DNA of 64,000 nt from Marinobacter sp. S6332 (GCF_023016045.1 NZ_JALKAP010000003.1:310001-374000), one strand, 5' to 3'. Shown: positions 1 through 9,040, counted from the stretch's first letter. Notes: a model not told the origin generated them from the letters alone. Translations and numbers: made by a program.

Positions 1-387
1 GTTTTTGTCACACCCCCCGATGGCAACCAGCCCATCAAACCCTTCGCAACCTGCCACAGTTTCTATGGAGTCGGCGATAACCTCCCGCGACACAAGCGAG
101 TACTTCATGCCGAGCGTGCCATTGGCAATGCCATCAGAAACCGTGATGGTATTGAAGATCAATGACTTGCCGCCAGCTGAATCAGCGCCCGCCGAGGAAG
201 CTTCGGCCAACTCGTGAATGTGCATGTTACAGGGCGTCAAATTACTCCAGGTAGAGGCAATGCCGATCTGCGGCTTACGGAAATCCTCATCGGTAAAACC
301 GACAGCCCGCAGCATAGCCCGGCTAGCGGACTTGCCCACACCATCCACCACAGGGGCGGAATAACGGCGGCGTTTGTCATCGGTCAT
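1..387 (-). CDS. ilvD: Dihydroxy-acid dehydratase, 5' part (cut by window edge)
   Basis: The first 129 codons of dihydroxy-acid dehydratase, the Fe-S enzyme that dehydrates 2,3-dihydroxy-isovalerate and -methylvalerate in valine, leucine and isoleucine synthesis. The visible protein begins [16 protein letters not shown] and contains the family stretches [15 protein letters not shown], where the Cys is a cluster ligand, and [17 protein letters not shown] with a second cluster Cys. The start is set by AAGGAGAG on the minus strand just upstream. The rest of the gene lies to the left of the window. It is divergent from the phosphoketolase-like gene, with a 130-bp shared promoter region. Identification is firm; only its 3' part is unseen. 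Confidence 0.93.
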   Translation of the reverse strand, partial: MTDDKRRRYSAPVVDGVGKSASRAMLRAVGFTDEDFRKPQIGIASTWSNLTPCNMHIHELAEASSAGADSAGGKSLIFNTITVSDGIANGTLGMKYSLVSREVIADSIETVAGCEGFDGLVAIGGCDKN

Positions 388-517
388 CAGTCTCTCCTTA
401 AAAGCAGTTACAAAACACAGTTGTCGTGAGAAGCCTGTCCGTCTGACCTGAATCAAACGGCGCTATGCGAGTGCCTCTTACAATCGTTGCACAATAATTA
501 TGCCTTGGAGGCAAGCT

Positions 518-2917
518 ATGTCATCACCTATTTCGCCATCAACGGTTTGTCCAGAGTACAAACTCTGGCGCCGCGGCTATGGCGTTATCGAGCATACCGA
601 CACCACTTGCGAGCATGTTCAAATTCTTGCTTCTCGTCTTGTTGCCGCAGGCCTCCAACCTGATACCGCTACAGTCTACCGCAAGCTGGCGGACCTTGAC
701 CGGCTAACCAGCGCTGGCATGTGGTTGGTCGTACACATGACTTATGCAAACCGCGTAGACAGCTCTGGCGCCCCTTTGGCTGCAAAGGACTTCAAGTGCA
801 ATCCGGAAGGCCATACTGGCGGCGCGTTGAACATGGTCCCAGCCTATGCAGCCTACATGGCTCTAAATAACCTGACAGGGCGAACCCGAAGCTGGCTGAT
901 GGGCCAAGGGCATTGCGTAGCCGCCATCGATGCGCTGAACGTACTCACCAGCAACCTTCTGCCGGAACAGCATAAACGCTACACCGGAACGGATGGGCTG
1001 TCACGGATGGTAGCGGATTTTTACAGCTACCAGCAAAAGCCGGATGGCAGTACAGCAGCCCCATTGGGAAGTCATGTTAACCCATACACGGCGGGCGGTA
1101 TTATTGAAGGCGGTTACTTAGGCTTTGCCGAGCTTCAGTACGCCCACATGCCGCTGCCTGGCGAATCACTCATCGCCTTTTTGTCTGATGGCGCAGCTGA
1201 AGAGCAGCGCGGCAGTGACTGGATCCCGCGTTGGTGGCGGGCAGCCGATTGCGGTTTGGTGATGCCAGTAATGATCGCCAATGGACGACGTATTGAACAG
1301 CGCACGGAACTGGGCACCCGCGAAGGGCTTGAAAGGTTTGAGGCGCGTCTTGCCGCTCTGGGCTTCGATCCTTTCAGGTTCGATGGCCGCGACCCGGCGG
1401 CCTTTGTTTGTGCGCTAGCCGAAATGGAGAACTCACTGCAATACCGGAGTGACCGTGCGCTGGAAGGCGAGCTAAGTTATCCGGTTCGCATTCCCTACGG
1501 CATTGCTGAAACGGTGAAAGGTTTTGGCTTTTATGGCGCAGGACTAAACCCAGCACATAATTTACCACTGCCCGGCAACCCGCGACTGGACGTTCGAGCT
1601 CGGGAATTATTTCAAAAACACGCATCGCGCCTTTGGGTTGCTCCGAAGGAACTTGCACAAAGCGTGTTGCGGTTGAAAGAGCATGAGCAGCAGTCTCGAC
1701 CCTTGGAGCGCGACCATCCTTTGGCGAAACGCAATCCGCCAGACTTAGCTATTCCAGTCATTGCCGCCTGCCATGAGCCAGTTTCTCCCATGCGGGCAGT
1801 TGACGACTTCTTCCGGGCTCTGGTTGCGCAAAACCCGGAGCTCAGGCCACGGGTGGGCAACCCTGATGAGCTTGCCAGCAATCGCTTAACAGGGGTTCTG
1901 GAAGACCTCAAACACCAGGTTAACGATCCCGAGAATGACTCGGAGTCGGTTGATGGCAAGATCATCACCGCATTGAACGAAGAAGCGGTTGTGTCTGCGT
2001 GCTTGGCCAACAAAGCCGGAATCAATCTGGTGGCAAGCTACGAAGCCTTCTGCGTAAAAATGCTCGGTGCAATCCGCCAAGAGCTGATTTTTGCGCGCCA
2101 CCAGAAAGCCGTTGGCCGCCCTGCCCGCTGGCTTGGCCTACCGGTAATTGCCACTTCCCACACTTGGGAAAACGGCAAGAACGAACAATCGCACCAAGAC
2201 ACCACCTTTTGTGAAAGTCTGATGGGTGAAATGAACGATGTGTCCCGTGTTCTTTTCCCGGCGGATTACAACAGCACTCTGGCGGTTCTTCCTTCGGTTT
2301 TCACAGGGCGCGGAACCATCAGTTGCATGGTCATACCCAAACGAAACCGGCCTTGCGTGTTCGATACCCACGAAGCCGAGGCTCTTGCACGGCATGGCGC
2401 GCTGGTAGTGGACGAAGACACATCTGGCGAAGAGCCAGTCCTGTTGATCGCCAACGGCGCCTACCAACTTTCAGAAGCCATCCGCGCTTGCGAGCGGCTG
2501 CGTGAAACAGGTACATCTTTCCGCCTGGTCTACGTGCAGGAACCGGGGCGCTTCCGCGATCCGAGAGACACGTTGGAAGCAGACATTTGCATGTCGGAGA
2601 TTGAGCGGGAGCGGTTGTTTCCCAGCCGTTTGCATCGGCGAGTTGCGCTGACGCACATGCGACCGGAGGTATTTCGCGGGCACATACACACGCTATTTCC
2701 AAACCCCAGTCAAAGCAGAATACTGGGTTACATCAATCGCGGCGGCACCTTGAACGAGGCAGGCATGCTGTTTGCCAACCGTTGCTCTTGGGGCCACGCT
2801 CTGGCCGCTTGCGCCAGCGTATTAGACAAGCCACCCGGAGAGTGGCTGTCCAGTGCCGAACTGGCAGCCGTTGAAGGCCGCGGTGACCCTACTTTGATCA
2901 CTCGCGGCCTGCCATAG
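518..2917 (+). CDS. Divergent phosphoketolase-family (ThDP-dependent) enzyme
   Basis: A 799-residue protein of phosphoketolase length and layout. Canonical members split xylulose-5-P or fructose-6-P into acetyl-phosphate plus an aldose phosphate using thiamine diphosphate. The ATG at 518 is preferred over 500 because TTGGAGG precedes it. Recognisable family positions are the His of PEGHTGG, GQGHCVAAIDALNVL in place of GPGHGGP, SDGAAEEQRG in place of the cofactor motif GDGEAETGP, AHNLPLPG in place of AHQVPL, the acidic NEEAV, ASYEAF, and SHQDTTF in place of HQDPGF. Catalytic histidines are therefore kept while the metal/ThDP diphosphate motif is altered. It could be a true phosphoketolase or a ThDP enzyme with another reaction, such as sugar-phosphate epimerisation. 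No pathway partner lies beside it. Confidence 0.72.
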   Translation: MSSPISPSTVCPEYKLWRRGYGVIEHTDTTCEHVQILASRLVAAGLQPDTATVYRKLADLDRLTSAGMWLVVHMTYANRVDSSGAPLAAKDFKCNPEGHTGGALNMVPAYAAYMALNNLTGRTRSWLMGQGHCVAAIDALNVLTSNLLPEQHKRYTGTDGLSRMVADFYSYQQKPDGSTAAPLGSHVNPYTAGGIIEGGYLGFAELQYAHMPLPGESLIAFLSDGAAEEQRGSDWIPRWWRAADCGLVMPVMIANGRRIEQRTELGTREGLERFEARLAALGFDPFRFDGRDPAAFVCALAEMENSLQYRSDRALEGELSYPVRIPYGIAETVKGFGFYGAGLNPAHNLPLPGNPRLDVRARELFQKHASRLWVAPKELAQSVLRLKEHEQQSRPLERDHPLAKRNPPDLAIPVIAACHEPVSPMRAVDDFFRALVAQNPELRPRVGNPDELASNRLTGVLEDLKHQVNDPENDSESVDGKIITALNEEAVVSACLANKAGINLVASYEAFCVKMLGAIRQELIFARHQKAVGRPARWLGLPVIATSHTWENGKNEQSHQDTTFCESLMGEMNDVSRVLFPADYNSTLAVLPSVFTGRGTISCMVIPKRNRPCVFDTHEAEALARHGALVVDEDTSGEEPVLLIANGAYQLSEAIRACERLRETGTSFRLVYVQEPGRFRDPRDTLEADICMSEIERERLFPSRLHRRVALTHMRPEVFRGHIHTLFPNPSQSRILGYINRGGTLNEAGMLFANRCSWGHALAACASVLDKPPGEWLSSAELAAVEGRGDPTLITRGLP

Positions 2918-2920
2918 CCG

Positions 2921-4666
2921 TCAGGACGGAACAGACTCCAAACGGCGGTTCCCCATGCCGGGCCGGACTCTCCGGCTCGCGCTGCGGGTAGCATCAATGG
3001 CGTAATCACGAGCCTTGATAGTGTCCACAAAGTACCAGTCAGCCCGTGCCTCATCCGTTGTGAAGGTTACGGTCATATAGCCTCTTTGATTGAGATTCAG
3101 GTAATCCAGATCATCCGCCAGCAAACCAATGCCCTGCTCGGCTCCGGCAACCTGATCTGCCTGCAATTGCAGATACTCCTCCAAGCCCGGTGATGACACC
3201 GAAGATGTGGCAAACTCCACGCCTATTTGATCGCCATTGAAGTCTTTTAGGTTATTGGCCCAAGCGTTGTGGGTATCCCCCGCAAGCACCACAAGGTTCT
3301 TATTCAATTGCTTTGCGGTACCTAGAACCACTTCCCGTTCGTACTGGTAGCCGTCCCACGCGTCAAGGTTATAAGGCGCAGCAGTTTCTATCCGCGCCAA
3401 CTCTGCGGCGGTAAGTGTGGGGTCCCCTGCCAGCTTCCGGCCCTTGAGCTGTGCTAACTCTCCAAGAGCCTGTGGCAAGCCTGCAAAATTCTCCGTTGCT
3501 ATAGCAACTAATAACTCGGCCGGAAGGTTCATACGTCCCATGAGTATTTGTTGACCCAACACCTGCCACTTGGCCGTAGAATATCCCATTGAGGACTGAA
3601 GCCAGAGCAACTGCTCGGCACCCAGCAAAGTGCGACTCTGACTCCCGACGTCCGCAATAAACTGGGCCTGATTGAGGCTACCATCTGATGAAAAGTAATC
3701 CAGATAGTCCAGCGGTTCGTCTCGTCCCATATGCCGGGTGTCCAGCATGTGCAGGTCCACCAAATCCCCAAACCGGAAAGTGCGGAATATTGCCTCGTCA
3801 TTACCCTCAAACACCGGGCGTATAGGCATCCACTCAAAATATGCTTGCAGGGCTTCGAGCTTACGGGTGCCGTAGTCGCCCTCATCAGCACTGTGATTTT
3901 CTGCACCGTTTTGCCATGCGTCGTTTGCGACTTCATGATCATCCCAAACAACAATAAACGGTACTTTTTCGTGCAGCGCCTGCAGGTCTGCATCCGACCG
4001 ATAAATGTCGTAGCGGCGACGATAATCCTTCAGCGTTATCAACTCCACATCGTTATCTGCCGGAAAGGTGCGGCCAAGCGCAGCCGCGTCAGCCGCAGCG
4101 TAACTGCCCGCTTCACTGCTGTACTCATAGATATAATCACCCAGATGCACAACCGCATCCAGATCATCCCGCTTGCTGATTTCACGATAAACGTTGAAGT
4201 AACCCGCAGGGTAGTTTGCGCAAGACACCACGGCCAGTCGAACCGAATCCACGCTGCCCTCCGGCAACGTGAGGGTTTTACCCACGGGGGACTGGCTGTC
4301 GGAGGTCCGGAACCGGTAGTAGTAGGTCTGGCCTGAGGTGAGGGCACGAACGTCCACTTTAACCGTAAAATCGTGGGCGTTTCTGGCCTCTGCCGTACCT
4401 GAGTGAATCAAATTCTCAAAACCGGAGTCCGTAGCCACTTCCCAAGCCACGCTCACGGCTTTCTCAAACTCTTTGTTCGGTACTACCCGGGTCCATAGAA
4501 CCACTCCGTCGGCCAAGGGGTCGCCACTGGCAACACCGTGAGTAAACTCTGTAGAGCGTTTGTCATCGCTATCAAATACACAGCCAGCTAAGCCCGTTGA
4601 GACAACCACTGCGCCCATGCCCATGGCAGACGCCTTCAGAAAGTCCCGTCTCGTCAGTTTTGTCAT
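2921..4666 (-). CDS. phoD: PhoD-family alkaline phosphatase / phosphodiesterase, Tat-exported
   Basis: A 581-residue metallophosphoesterase that releases phosphate from organic phosphomono- and diesters outside the inner membrane. The protein opens with the twin-arginine signal TRRDFLKASAMGMGA and continues to LAGC, a possible lipobox, so it may be a Tat-exported lipoprotein. A PhoD N-terminal beta domain (THGVASGDPLADGVVLWTR) is followed by the catalytic domain with VVHLGDYIYEY, VWDDHEVANDAW and LAGDTHNAWANNL, which carry the metal ligands. The ATG at 4666 puts the Tat motif at the N-terminus and has AGGA upstream; a longer reading to 4741 would bury the signal. Upstream lies a pair of TGTCGCAATT repeats rather than a Pho box. 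It converges with the phosphoketolase-like gene, 3 bp apart. Confidence 0.9.
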   Translation of the reverse strand: MTKLTRRDFLKASAMGMGAVVVSTGLAGCVFDSDDKRSTEFTHGVASGDPLADGVVLWTRVVPNKEFEKAVSVAWEVATDSGFENLIHSGTAEARNAHDFTVKVDVRALTSGQTYYYRFRTSDSQSPVGKTLTLPEGSVDSVRLAVVSCANYPAGYFNVYREISKRDDLDAVVHLGDYIYEYSSEAGSYAAADAAALGRTFPADNDVELITLKDYRRRYDIYRSDADLQALHEKVPFIVVWDDHEVANDAWQNGAENHSADEGDYGTRKLEALQAYFEWMPIRPVFEGNDEAIFRTFRFGDLVDLHMLDTRHMGRDEPLDYLDYFSSDGSLNQAQFIADVGSQSRTLLGAEQLLWLQSSMGYSTAKWQVLGQQILMGRMNLPAELLVAIATENFAGLPQALGELAQLKGRKLAGDPTLTAAELARIETAAPYNLDAWDGYQYEREVVLGTAKQLNKNLVVLAGDTHNAWANNLKDFNGDQIGVEFATSSVSSPGLEEYLQLQADQVAGAEQGIGLLADDLDYLNLNQRGYMTVTFTTDEARADWYFVDTIKARDYAIDATRSASRRVRPGMGNRRLESVPS

Positions 4667-4790
4667 TATTATAGGTTCCTTTAAATTCTTGGAGGTGGAG
4701 AGAGGTCGAGCACCCAATGCCCGAAACACAACAGCATGCACCTTTTTATTGCGCCAACTTAGAAACTAGTCCGCTTGTGTGAAGAACGCA

Positions 4791-4827
4791 CTACCGAATT
4801 GCGACAATGCCCTGTCAAATTGCGACA
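4791..4827 (-). promoter_or_regulatory. Tandem TGTCGCAATT repeats, candidate AraC/ArgR-type operator
   Basis: On the minus strand, upstream of phoD, TGTCGCAATT occurs twice exactly 21 bp apart (4818-4827 and 4797-4806), and each copy is followed at the same distance by AG. Two direct half-sites on the same helix face are typical of AraC-family activators. The TGTCGC half-site with a 21-bp period resembles the Pseudomonas ArgR consensus. The link to phoD is inferred from position, 130-160 bp before its start codon. Confidence 0.45.
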
Positions 4828-4936
4828 GGTAAGAAAATCAGTGCACAGTGGCAGGGAGTAAACGCAGCGAAAGATGGGGTATCGGGGGCTTAAAGAAACA
4901 GGTGCCCGACCTAACGGGCACCTTACTGGCGAACGA

Positions 4937-5512
4937 TTAGGACTGGCGAGGGTCGGTTTCAGCTACCCAAGGGAAGTCTTTGTGGCTGTCGCGGAAGGCT
5001 AGCAGGCTCTCGACGCCCGAGAAGTCGACGAGGTCGCGAAAATCCAACCAGTCCACCAGACAGTAGAGACACATGGCCGGGTAATTCCACTCCTCGAACT
5101 GTCCGTCTTCAACCTGAGCTGCGAGTGTACGCAAGGTTGTCATAATGCGCTCGCGCTGCAGATCAAAAAATAATACGCCTGGTGTGTCTACATCCAAACC
5201 AGAGCGCTTTGCCAATAGCAAAATAACGGCTGAATCATTAGCACCGTCAATCAGGGTAAGCTGATTCTGCTGATCCCAAGTAAGAGGGTCGCGGCCCTGC
5301 TTGGAACTGATATAGCGGGAAATTATCCGGGAATCGTAGATTTCCTGACCGTCGCTTTCAAGTACGGGTATTTTCAGCGCCGGATTGTTGCGCCGGATTT
5401 CGTCACGGTCTTCGCCGTAAATATCCAGATTAACGAAGTCGTAGCGCTCCTCATCAAGCAGGATGCGGATGCGCCGGACATAGGGCGAGGTAGTTGATCC
5501 AAACAGCTTCAT
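4937..5512 (-). CDS. Glutathione S-transferase family protein
   Basis: A 191-residue protein with the thioredoxin-like GST N-terminal domain: MKLFGSTTSPYVRRIRILL, where S/T near the start would be the glutathione-activating residue, then NPALKIPVLESDGQEIYDSRIISRYI, which holds the cis-Pro and the glutathione-contacting D-S. The C-terminal helical half is short and weakly conserved. GGAGAG precedes the ATG. The substrate cannot be read from the sequence; the family includes detoxifying transferases and stringent-starvation-like proteins. It stands alone, with phoD downstream on the same strand 270 bp away and the cold-shock gene upstream. Confidence 0.82.
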   Translation of the reverse strand: MKLFGSTTSPYVRRIRILLDEERYDFVNLDIYGEDRDEIRRNNPALKIPVLESDGQEIYDSRIISRYISSKQGRDPLTWDQQNQLTLIDGANDSAVILLLAKRSGLDVDTPGVLFFDLQRERIMTTLRTLAAQVEDGQFEEWNYPAMCLYCLVDWLDFRDLVDFSGVESLLAFRDSHKDFPWVAETDPRQS

Positions 5513-5624
5513 AAACTCTCCGGTTGAGTAAACCCTTTAAAGGCACTCTTCATTAACACAGTGCCTAGCTGAAAATGTACCACATCAATCCCGTAACACA
5601 GGAAAATAACCCAATCCTTATAAC

Positions 5625-5653
5625 AAAAAAAAGGCAGCCGAAGCTGCCTTTTT
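5625..5653 (-). terminator. Intrinsic terminator of the cold-shock gene
   Basis: GGCAGC-CGAA-GCTGCC hairpin at 5633-5648 followed, on the minus strand, by eight T residues (plus-strand A run 5625-5632). It lies 28 bp beyond the csp stop codon. Plus-strand T residues at 5649-5653 make it potentially bidirectional. Confidence 0.85.
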
Positions 5654-5680
5654 GGCGGTTACTACTCTATCCGAACGGGA

Positions 5681-5887
5681 TTAGAGAGGAGTAACGTTCT
5701 CCGCCTGAGGACCTTTCTGGCCCTGAGTAACGGTGAACTCAACTTGCTGGCCTTCTGCCAGAGTCTTGAAACCGCTGCCCTGAATTGCGCTGTAGTGAAC
5801 AAAAACGTCCGGGCCGCCTTCACGAGTGATAAAGCCAAAGCCTTTAGCTTCGTTGAAGAACTTAACAGTACCGGTAGTAGTAGACAT
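5681..5887 (-). CDS. CspA-family cold-shock / RNA chaperone protein
   Basis: A 68-residue single cold-shock domain that binds single-stranded RNA and DNA and melts RNA secondary structure. It shows [16 protein letters not shown] (RNP1, KGFGFI) and DVFVHYSAI (RNP2, VFVHY). The start at 5887 (MSTTTG) has AGGAAG 8 bp upstream and gives the usual 67-70 residue length; a GTG/ATG further upstream would add seven residues without a ribosome site. It is a single-gene unit ending in a strong terminator. A 235-bp leader region with a candidate cold box precedes it. Confidence 0.95.
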   Translation of the reverse strand: MSTTTGTVKFFNEAKGFGFITREGGPDVFVHYSAIQGSGFKTLAEGQQVEFTVTQGQKGPQAENVTPL

Positions 5888-6009
5888 ACTTAAACTTCCT
5901 GAAATCAATCATATTATCTGCTGCCATTCACTAAATGTGGCTGGTCAGCGTTTTACGGAAATACAGAACTCGCGGGATCAAAAACAGGACGGTCACTACT
6001 AACTACGGA

Positions 6010-6017
6010 GTACGTCA
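6010..6017 (-). promoter_or_regulatory. Candidate cold box in the csp leader
   Basis: Minus-strand TGACGTACTCC begins with the eight-base core TGACGTAC of the E. coli cspA-family cold box (TGACGTACAGA). It sits about 123 nt before the csp start, consistent with the long 5' leader known for cold-inducible csp genes. Eight bases alone could be chance; the position upstream of a csp gene supports it. Confidence 0.5.
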
Positions 6018-6122
6018 TATTCATGAAATGCTTTGCTGAATCTTTCCTTCCAAAACACTCTACTACTGAATCATCGGCTTGCCAAGTAGATTTAAAATAA
6101 ATCGCCTAGGTAGTCCTACCCA

Positions 6123-6503
6123 TCAGCCTTTCAATACACCAAAGGTATAAATACCCAATGCAGTCATGAGTATAGAGCCAACAACATGGGCGAGAATGCC
6201 CGTTATGGCCATCGCCCATTTGCCGTCTTGAATCGCAGCAAACATCTCGAGAGAAAAGGTAGAAAATGTTGTCAGCGCACCACACAAGCCGGTAATGGCA
6301 AACAAACGCCACTCAGGCGCAAGCGAACTGCTCTGGCTGAAGTAACCAAGTAACAATCCAACCAACCAACCACCACTTAAGTTGGCGGCAAGGGTTCCAA
6401 ATGGAATCGCGTGATAACTGGTGTTCAACCAAAGCCCAAGCAACCAGCGCATGTTGGCGCCGACAACGGCACCTACGCTGACTGCAATGAGCGATAACCA
6501 CAT
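6123..6503 (-). CDS. crcB: Fluoride ion channel FluC/CrcB
   Basis: A 126-residue, four-helix membrane protein that dimerises in dual topology to export fluoride. Family signatures are GAVVGANMRWLLG near the N-terminus, FGTLAANLSGGWLVGLL (the conserved Asn) and GLCGALTTFSTFSLE, which contains the Phe-box and sodium-site region. It starts 18 bp after the fadE stop on the same strand, so it is probably read from the fadE transcript. No fluoride riboswitch is visible in front of it. Confidence 0.92.
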   Translation of the reverse strand: MWLSLIAVSVGAVVGANMRWLLGLWLNTSYHAIPFGTLAANLSGGWLVGLLLGYFSQSSSLAPEWRLFAITGLCGALTTFSTFSLEMFAAIQDGKWAMAITGILAHVVGSILMTALGIYTFGVLKG

Positions 6504-6521
6504 GGTCAGCCGCTTACCTGC

Positions 6522-8972
6522 TTATGCTGGATTGTGATCAATCAAGGTTTCCTTGTTGCGGGCAAACTCATCAAAAGGAAAGTCGTCCACAGTCAGCATT
6601 TCAAGCACTACAGATTCGTACTCACGCATGAACTGGGCTTCCTCTTTGGTGTAAATGCCAGCTTCCAATGCCGCTTCAAAGCGTTCCTCCGGGTGCAGCG
6701 CAGTGGCCGGGAGCTCACCTTTGGCATAGGCCTTCGTAGCTTTCCGATAGAGCTGTTCGGCTTTGTCGTAGTCTTTCAGCAAGCCATTGTAACGAGCTAC
6801 CGGATTCTCCACCGCACCTTCGCCCTCTGTCGTCCAAGTACCAACAAGCAGCTTGTGACGAATCGGCGTATCGGTGGAAATAAATCGAGCAAGCTTGCGT
6901 GCAAGATCATCATGGGGGCTACCCCAACGCCTACCCAGAGGCAGAGTGATTGCGCGCAGGGCCAAAGCTACCGCACGATTCGGCAGGTTTTGCAGAAAGC
7001 CATCTAGTGCCTCCTCTGTGCGATGCAGAAGCAACCCAAGGCTGTATTGCATCACTTCTTTTTCACCTTCCACTGGCTGGGTTTCGTGCCAGTTCTTGAG
7101 CACCATGGAAGCGAGGTACAAATTGGAGAGCATGTCGCCGAGCCGTGCAGAGATCAGCTCACGCATTTTCAATTCACTGCCTAGCGTCGTCATAGCGGCG
7201 TCGGAGCAGAGGCCAAAAGCAGCACTGAACCGGGCAACCGCCTGAGCGTACTTTCTGCTGGCACTGTCAAACGGAACATCGGCGCGGCCAATGCTAAGTG
7301 CCTGAGTAAAGGCACGAGCTGCGTTACCGAAAATCAAACCTGCATGGCCAAAGAAGGCGTCGTCAAATGCGTTGATGTCGTCATTATCTTTAGCAGCCAA
7401 CTCTTTAAGCACATAAGGATGGCAACGAATTGCGCCCTGCCCAAAGATCATCAGGCTCCGGGTCATAATGTTGGCACCTTCCACCGTGATGGAAACAGGG
7501 GAGCCGCTATAGCCTATGCCCAGATAGTTACGTGGCCCCAGAGTCACCGTTTTGCCACCGTGAACGTCCATGGCATCTGCTAAAATGCCACGTTGGAATT
7601 CAGTCAGGTGATACTTGAGGATCGCCGATGGCACAGCAGGCTTCTCGCCCTTATCAATCATGTTAGCTGTGTGGTTAACCGCCGCTTGCGAGATATAGGT
7701 CTTGGCGGCAATGCGAGCCAGAGGCTCCTGCACACCTTCCATATCTGCCACAGGCGTATTGAACTGGCGGCGGATACGGGTAAAGCCGCCCGCAGTTCCC
7801 ACAGCGTAGGCAGCAGAGCCTGCCGCACCCGAGGGCAGCGTGATACAGCGGCCAACAGAGAGACACTCGACCAGCATGCGCCAGCCTTGGCCAGCCATGT
7901 CCATACCACCGATAATGTAATCCAGCGGGATGAATACGTCCTTACCGATGATCGGGCCATTCAGGAAGGGGCTACCGATAGGGCAATGGCGGCGGCCAAT
8001 TTCCATACCTTTGGTGTCACGGGGAATCAACGCACAGGTAATGCCGTAGTCTTTGGTGTCACCAAGCAAGCCGTCCGGGTCAAACATGCGGAACGCCAGC
8101 CCCACAACCGTCGCGATGGGTGCAAGGGTGATCCAGCGCTTTTCAAAGTTCAGTTTTATACCAATAACTTCTTTACCGTCTACTTCCTGTTTGCACACCG
8201 TGCCCACATCCGGCAAAGAGGTGGCATCCGAGCCAGCACGGGGACCTGTAAGGCCAAAGCAGGGAATTTCGCGGCCGTCAGCCAATCGCGGTAAATAGTG
8301 GTTTTTCTGTTCATCCGTACCGTACTTCAGCAGCAACTCGCCCGGCCCAAGAGAGTTGGGTACGCCTACGGAAACCATCAACATCTCGTTGGCGGCAATC
8401 TTTTGCAGTACCGCAGTCTGGGCTTTTGCAGAAAATCCAAGCCCGCCGTACTCTTTGGGGATAATCATTCCGAAGAACTTCTCTTTTTTAAGGAAGTCCC
8501 ACAATTCTTTTGGAAGATCGGCGCGCTCTACCGCGATATCCCATGCATTACACATAGAAACCGCCTGAACGCACTGGTTATCCACAAAGGCCTGCTCCTC
8601 TTCGCTCAGGCCAGTGTGCCGATTGATCAACAGGTTGTGCCAGTCTGGCTGCCCGGTAAATAGCTCGCCGTCCCAACCCACGGTGCCAGCTTCAAGTGCC
8701 ACTTTCTCGGTGGCAGACACTTTTGGAGCCACTTTCTTGAACATGGCAAAAATGCGTGGTGTGAGCCAGCCCTGACGCAGGCCCGGCAACCCGGCGGCAG
8801 CAGTAACAGCAGCGCCAACAAAGAGAATCAAAGCCAGCCATCCTGATGCAAACATCCAGGACAGAATGCCAACCACAATCATTACACCAATAGCCGGTTT
8901 GGCACCGGACTCACGACGCATAACAACTAGCAAGCCTGCCAGTGCCACTAGAAACAGAATCAAAGTCATCAT
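6522..8972 (-). CDS. fadE: Acyl-CoA dehydrogenase FadE
   Basis: An 816-residue protein, almost the same length as E. coli FadE (814), which catalyses the first FAD-dependent step of fatty acid beta-oxidation. Two hydrophobic N-terminal helices (residues 3-18 and about 28-60) anchor it to the membrane. The acyl-CoA dehydrogenase core follows, with GLTGPRAGSDATS, RWITLAPIATVVG and ITVEGANIMTRSLMIFGQGA, where the Glu of VEGAN is the likely catalytic base. A FadE-specific C-terminal domain of about 250 residues ends the protein. Two adjacent ATGs form the start. No clear PsrA/FadR-type operator is visible in the 68 bp between it and rapA. Confidence 0.95.
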   Translation of the reverse strand: MMTLILFLVALAGLLVVMRRESGAKPAIGVMIVVGILSWMFASGWLALILFVGAAVTAAAGLPGLRQGWLTPRIFAMFKKVAPKVSATEKVALEAGTVGWDGELFTGQPDWHNLLINRHTGLSEEEQAFVDNQCVQAVSMCNAWDIAVERADLPKELWDFLKKEKFFGMIIPKEYGGLGFSAKAQTAVLQKIAANEMLMVSVGVPNSLGPGELLLKYGTDEQKNHYLPRLADGREIPCFGLTGPRAGSDATSLPDVGTVCKQEVDGKEVIGIKLNFEKRWITLAPIATVVGLAFRMFDPDGLLGDTKDYGITCALIPRDTKGMEIGRRHCPIGSPFLNGPIIGKDVFIPLDYIIGGMDMAGQGWRMLVECLSVGRCITLPSGAAGSAAYAVGTAGGFTRIRRQFNTPVADMEGVQEPLARIAAKTYISQAAVNHTANMIDKGEKPAVPSAILKYHLTEFQRGILADAMDVHGGKTVTLGPRNYLGIGYSGSPVSITVEGANIMTRSLMIFGQGAIRCHPYVLKELAAKDNDDINAFDDAFFGHAGLIFGNAARAFTQALSIGRADVPFDSASRKYAQAVARFSAAFGLCSDAAMTTLGSELKMRELISARLGDMLSNLYLASMVLKNWHETQPVEGEKEVMQYSLGLLLHRTEEALDGFLQNLPNRAVALALRAITLPLGRRWGSPHDDLARKLARFISTDTPIRHKLLVGTWTTEGEGAVENPVARYNGLLKDYDKAEQLYRKATKAYAKGELPATALHPEERFEAALEAGIYTKEEAQFMREYESVVLEMLTVDDFPFDEFARNKETLIDHNPA

Positions 8973-9040
8973 AGGTTCTCTCTGTTATCCATGGATCAAT
9001 TGAGAAAAATGTTAAGGCAAGGGTATCTCAAAAAACAGCT

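Noticed and set aside
4667..4936. A Pho box upstream of phoD
   Set aside because: I looked for CTGTCAT-N4-CTGTCAT because of the gene's role, but only the TGTCGCAATT pair and a CCTGTC/GACAGG inverted repeat occur; spacing and sequence do not fit PhoB.
6504..6521. Fluoride riboswitch before crcB
   Set aside because: The gap to fadE is only 18 bp and has no riboswitch-like pseudoknot sequence.
7593..8294. Plus-strand open frame of about 233 codons opposite fadE
   Set aside because: It lies wholly inside FadE, whose motifs are intact throughout.
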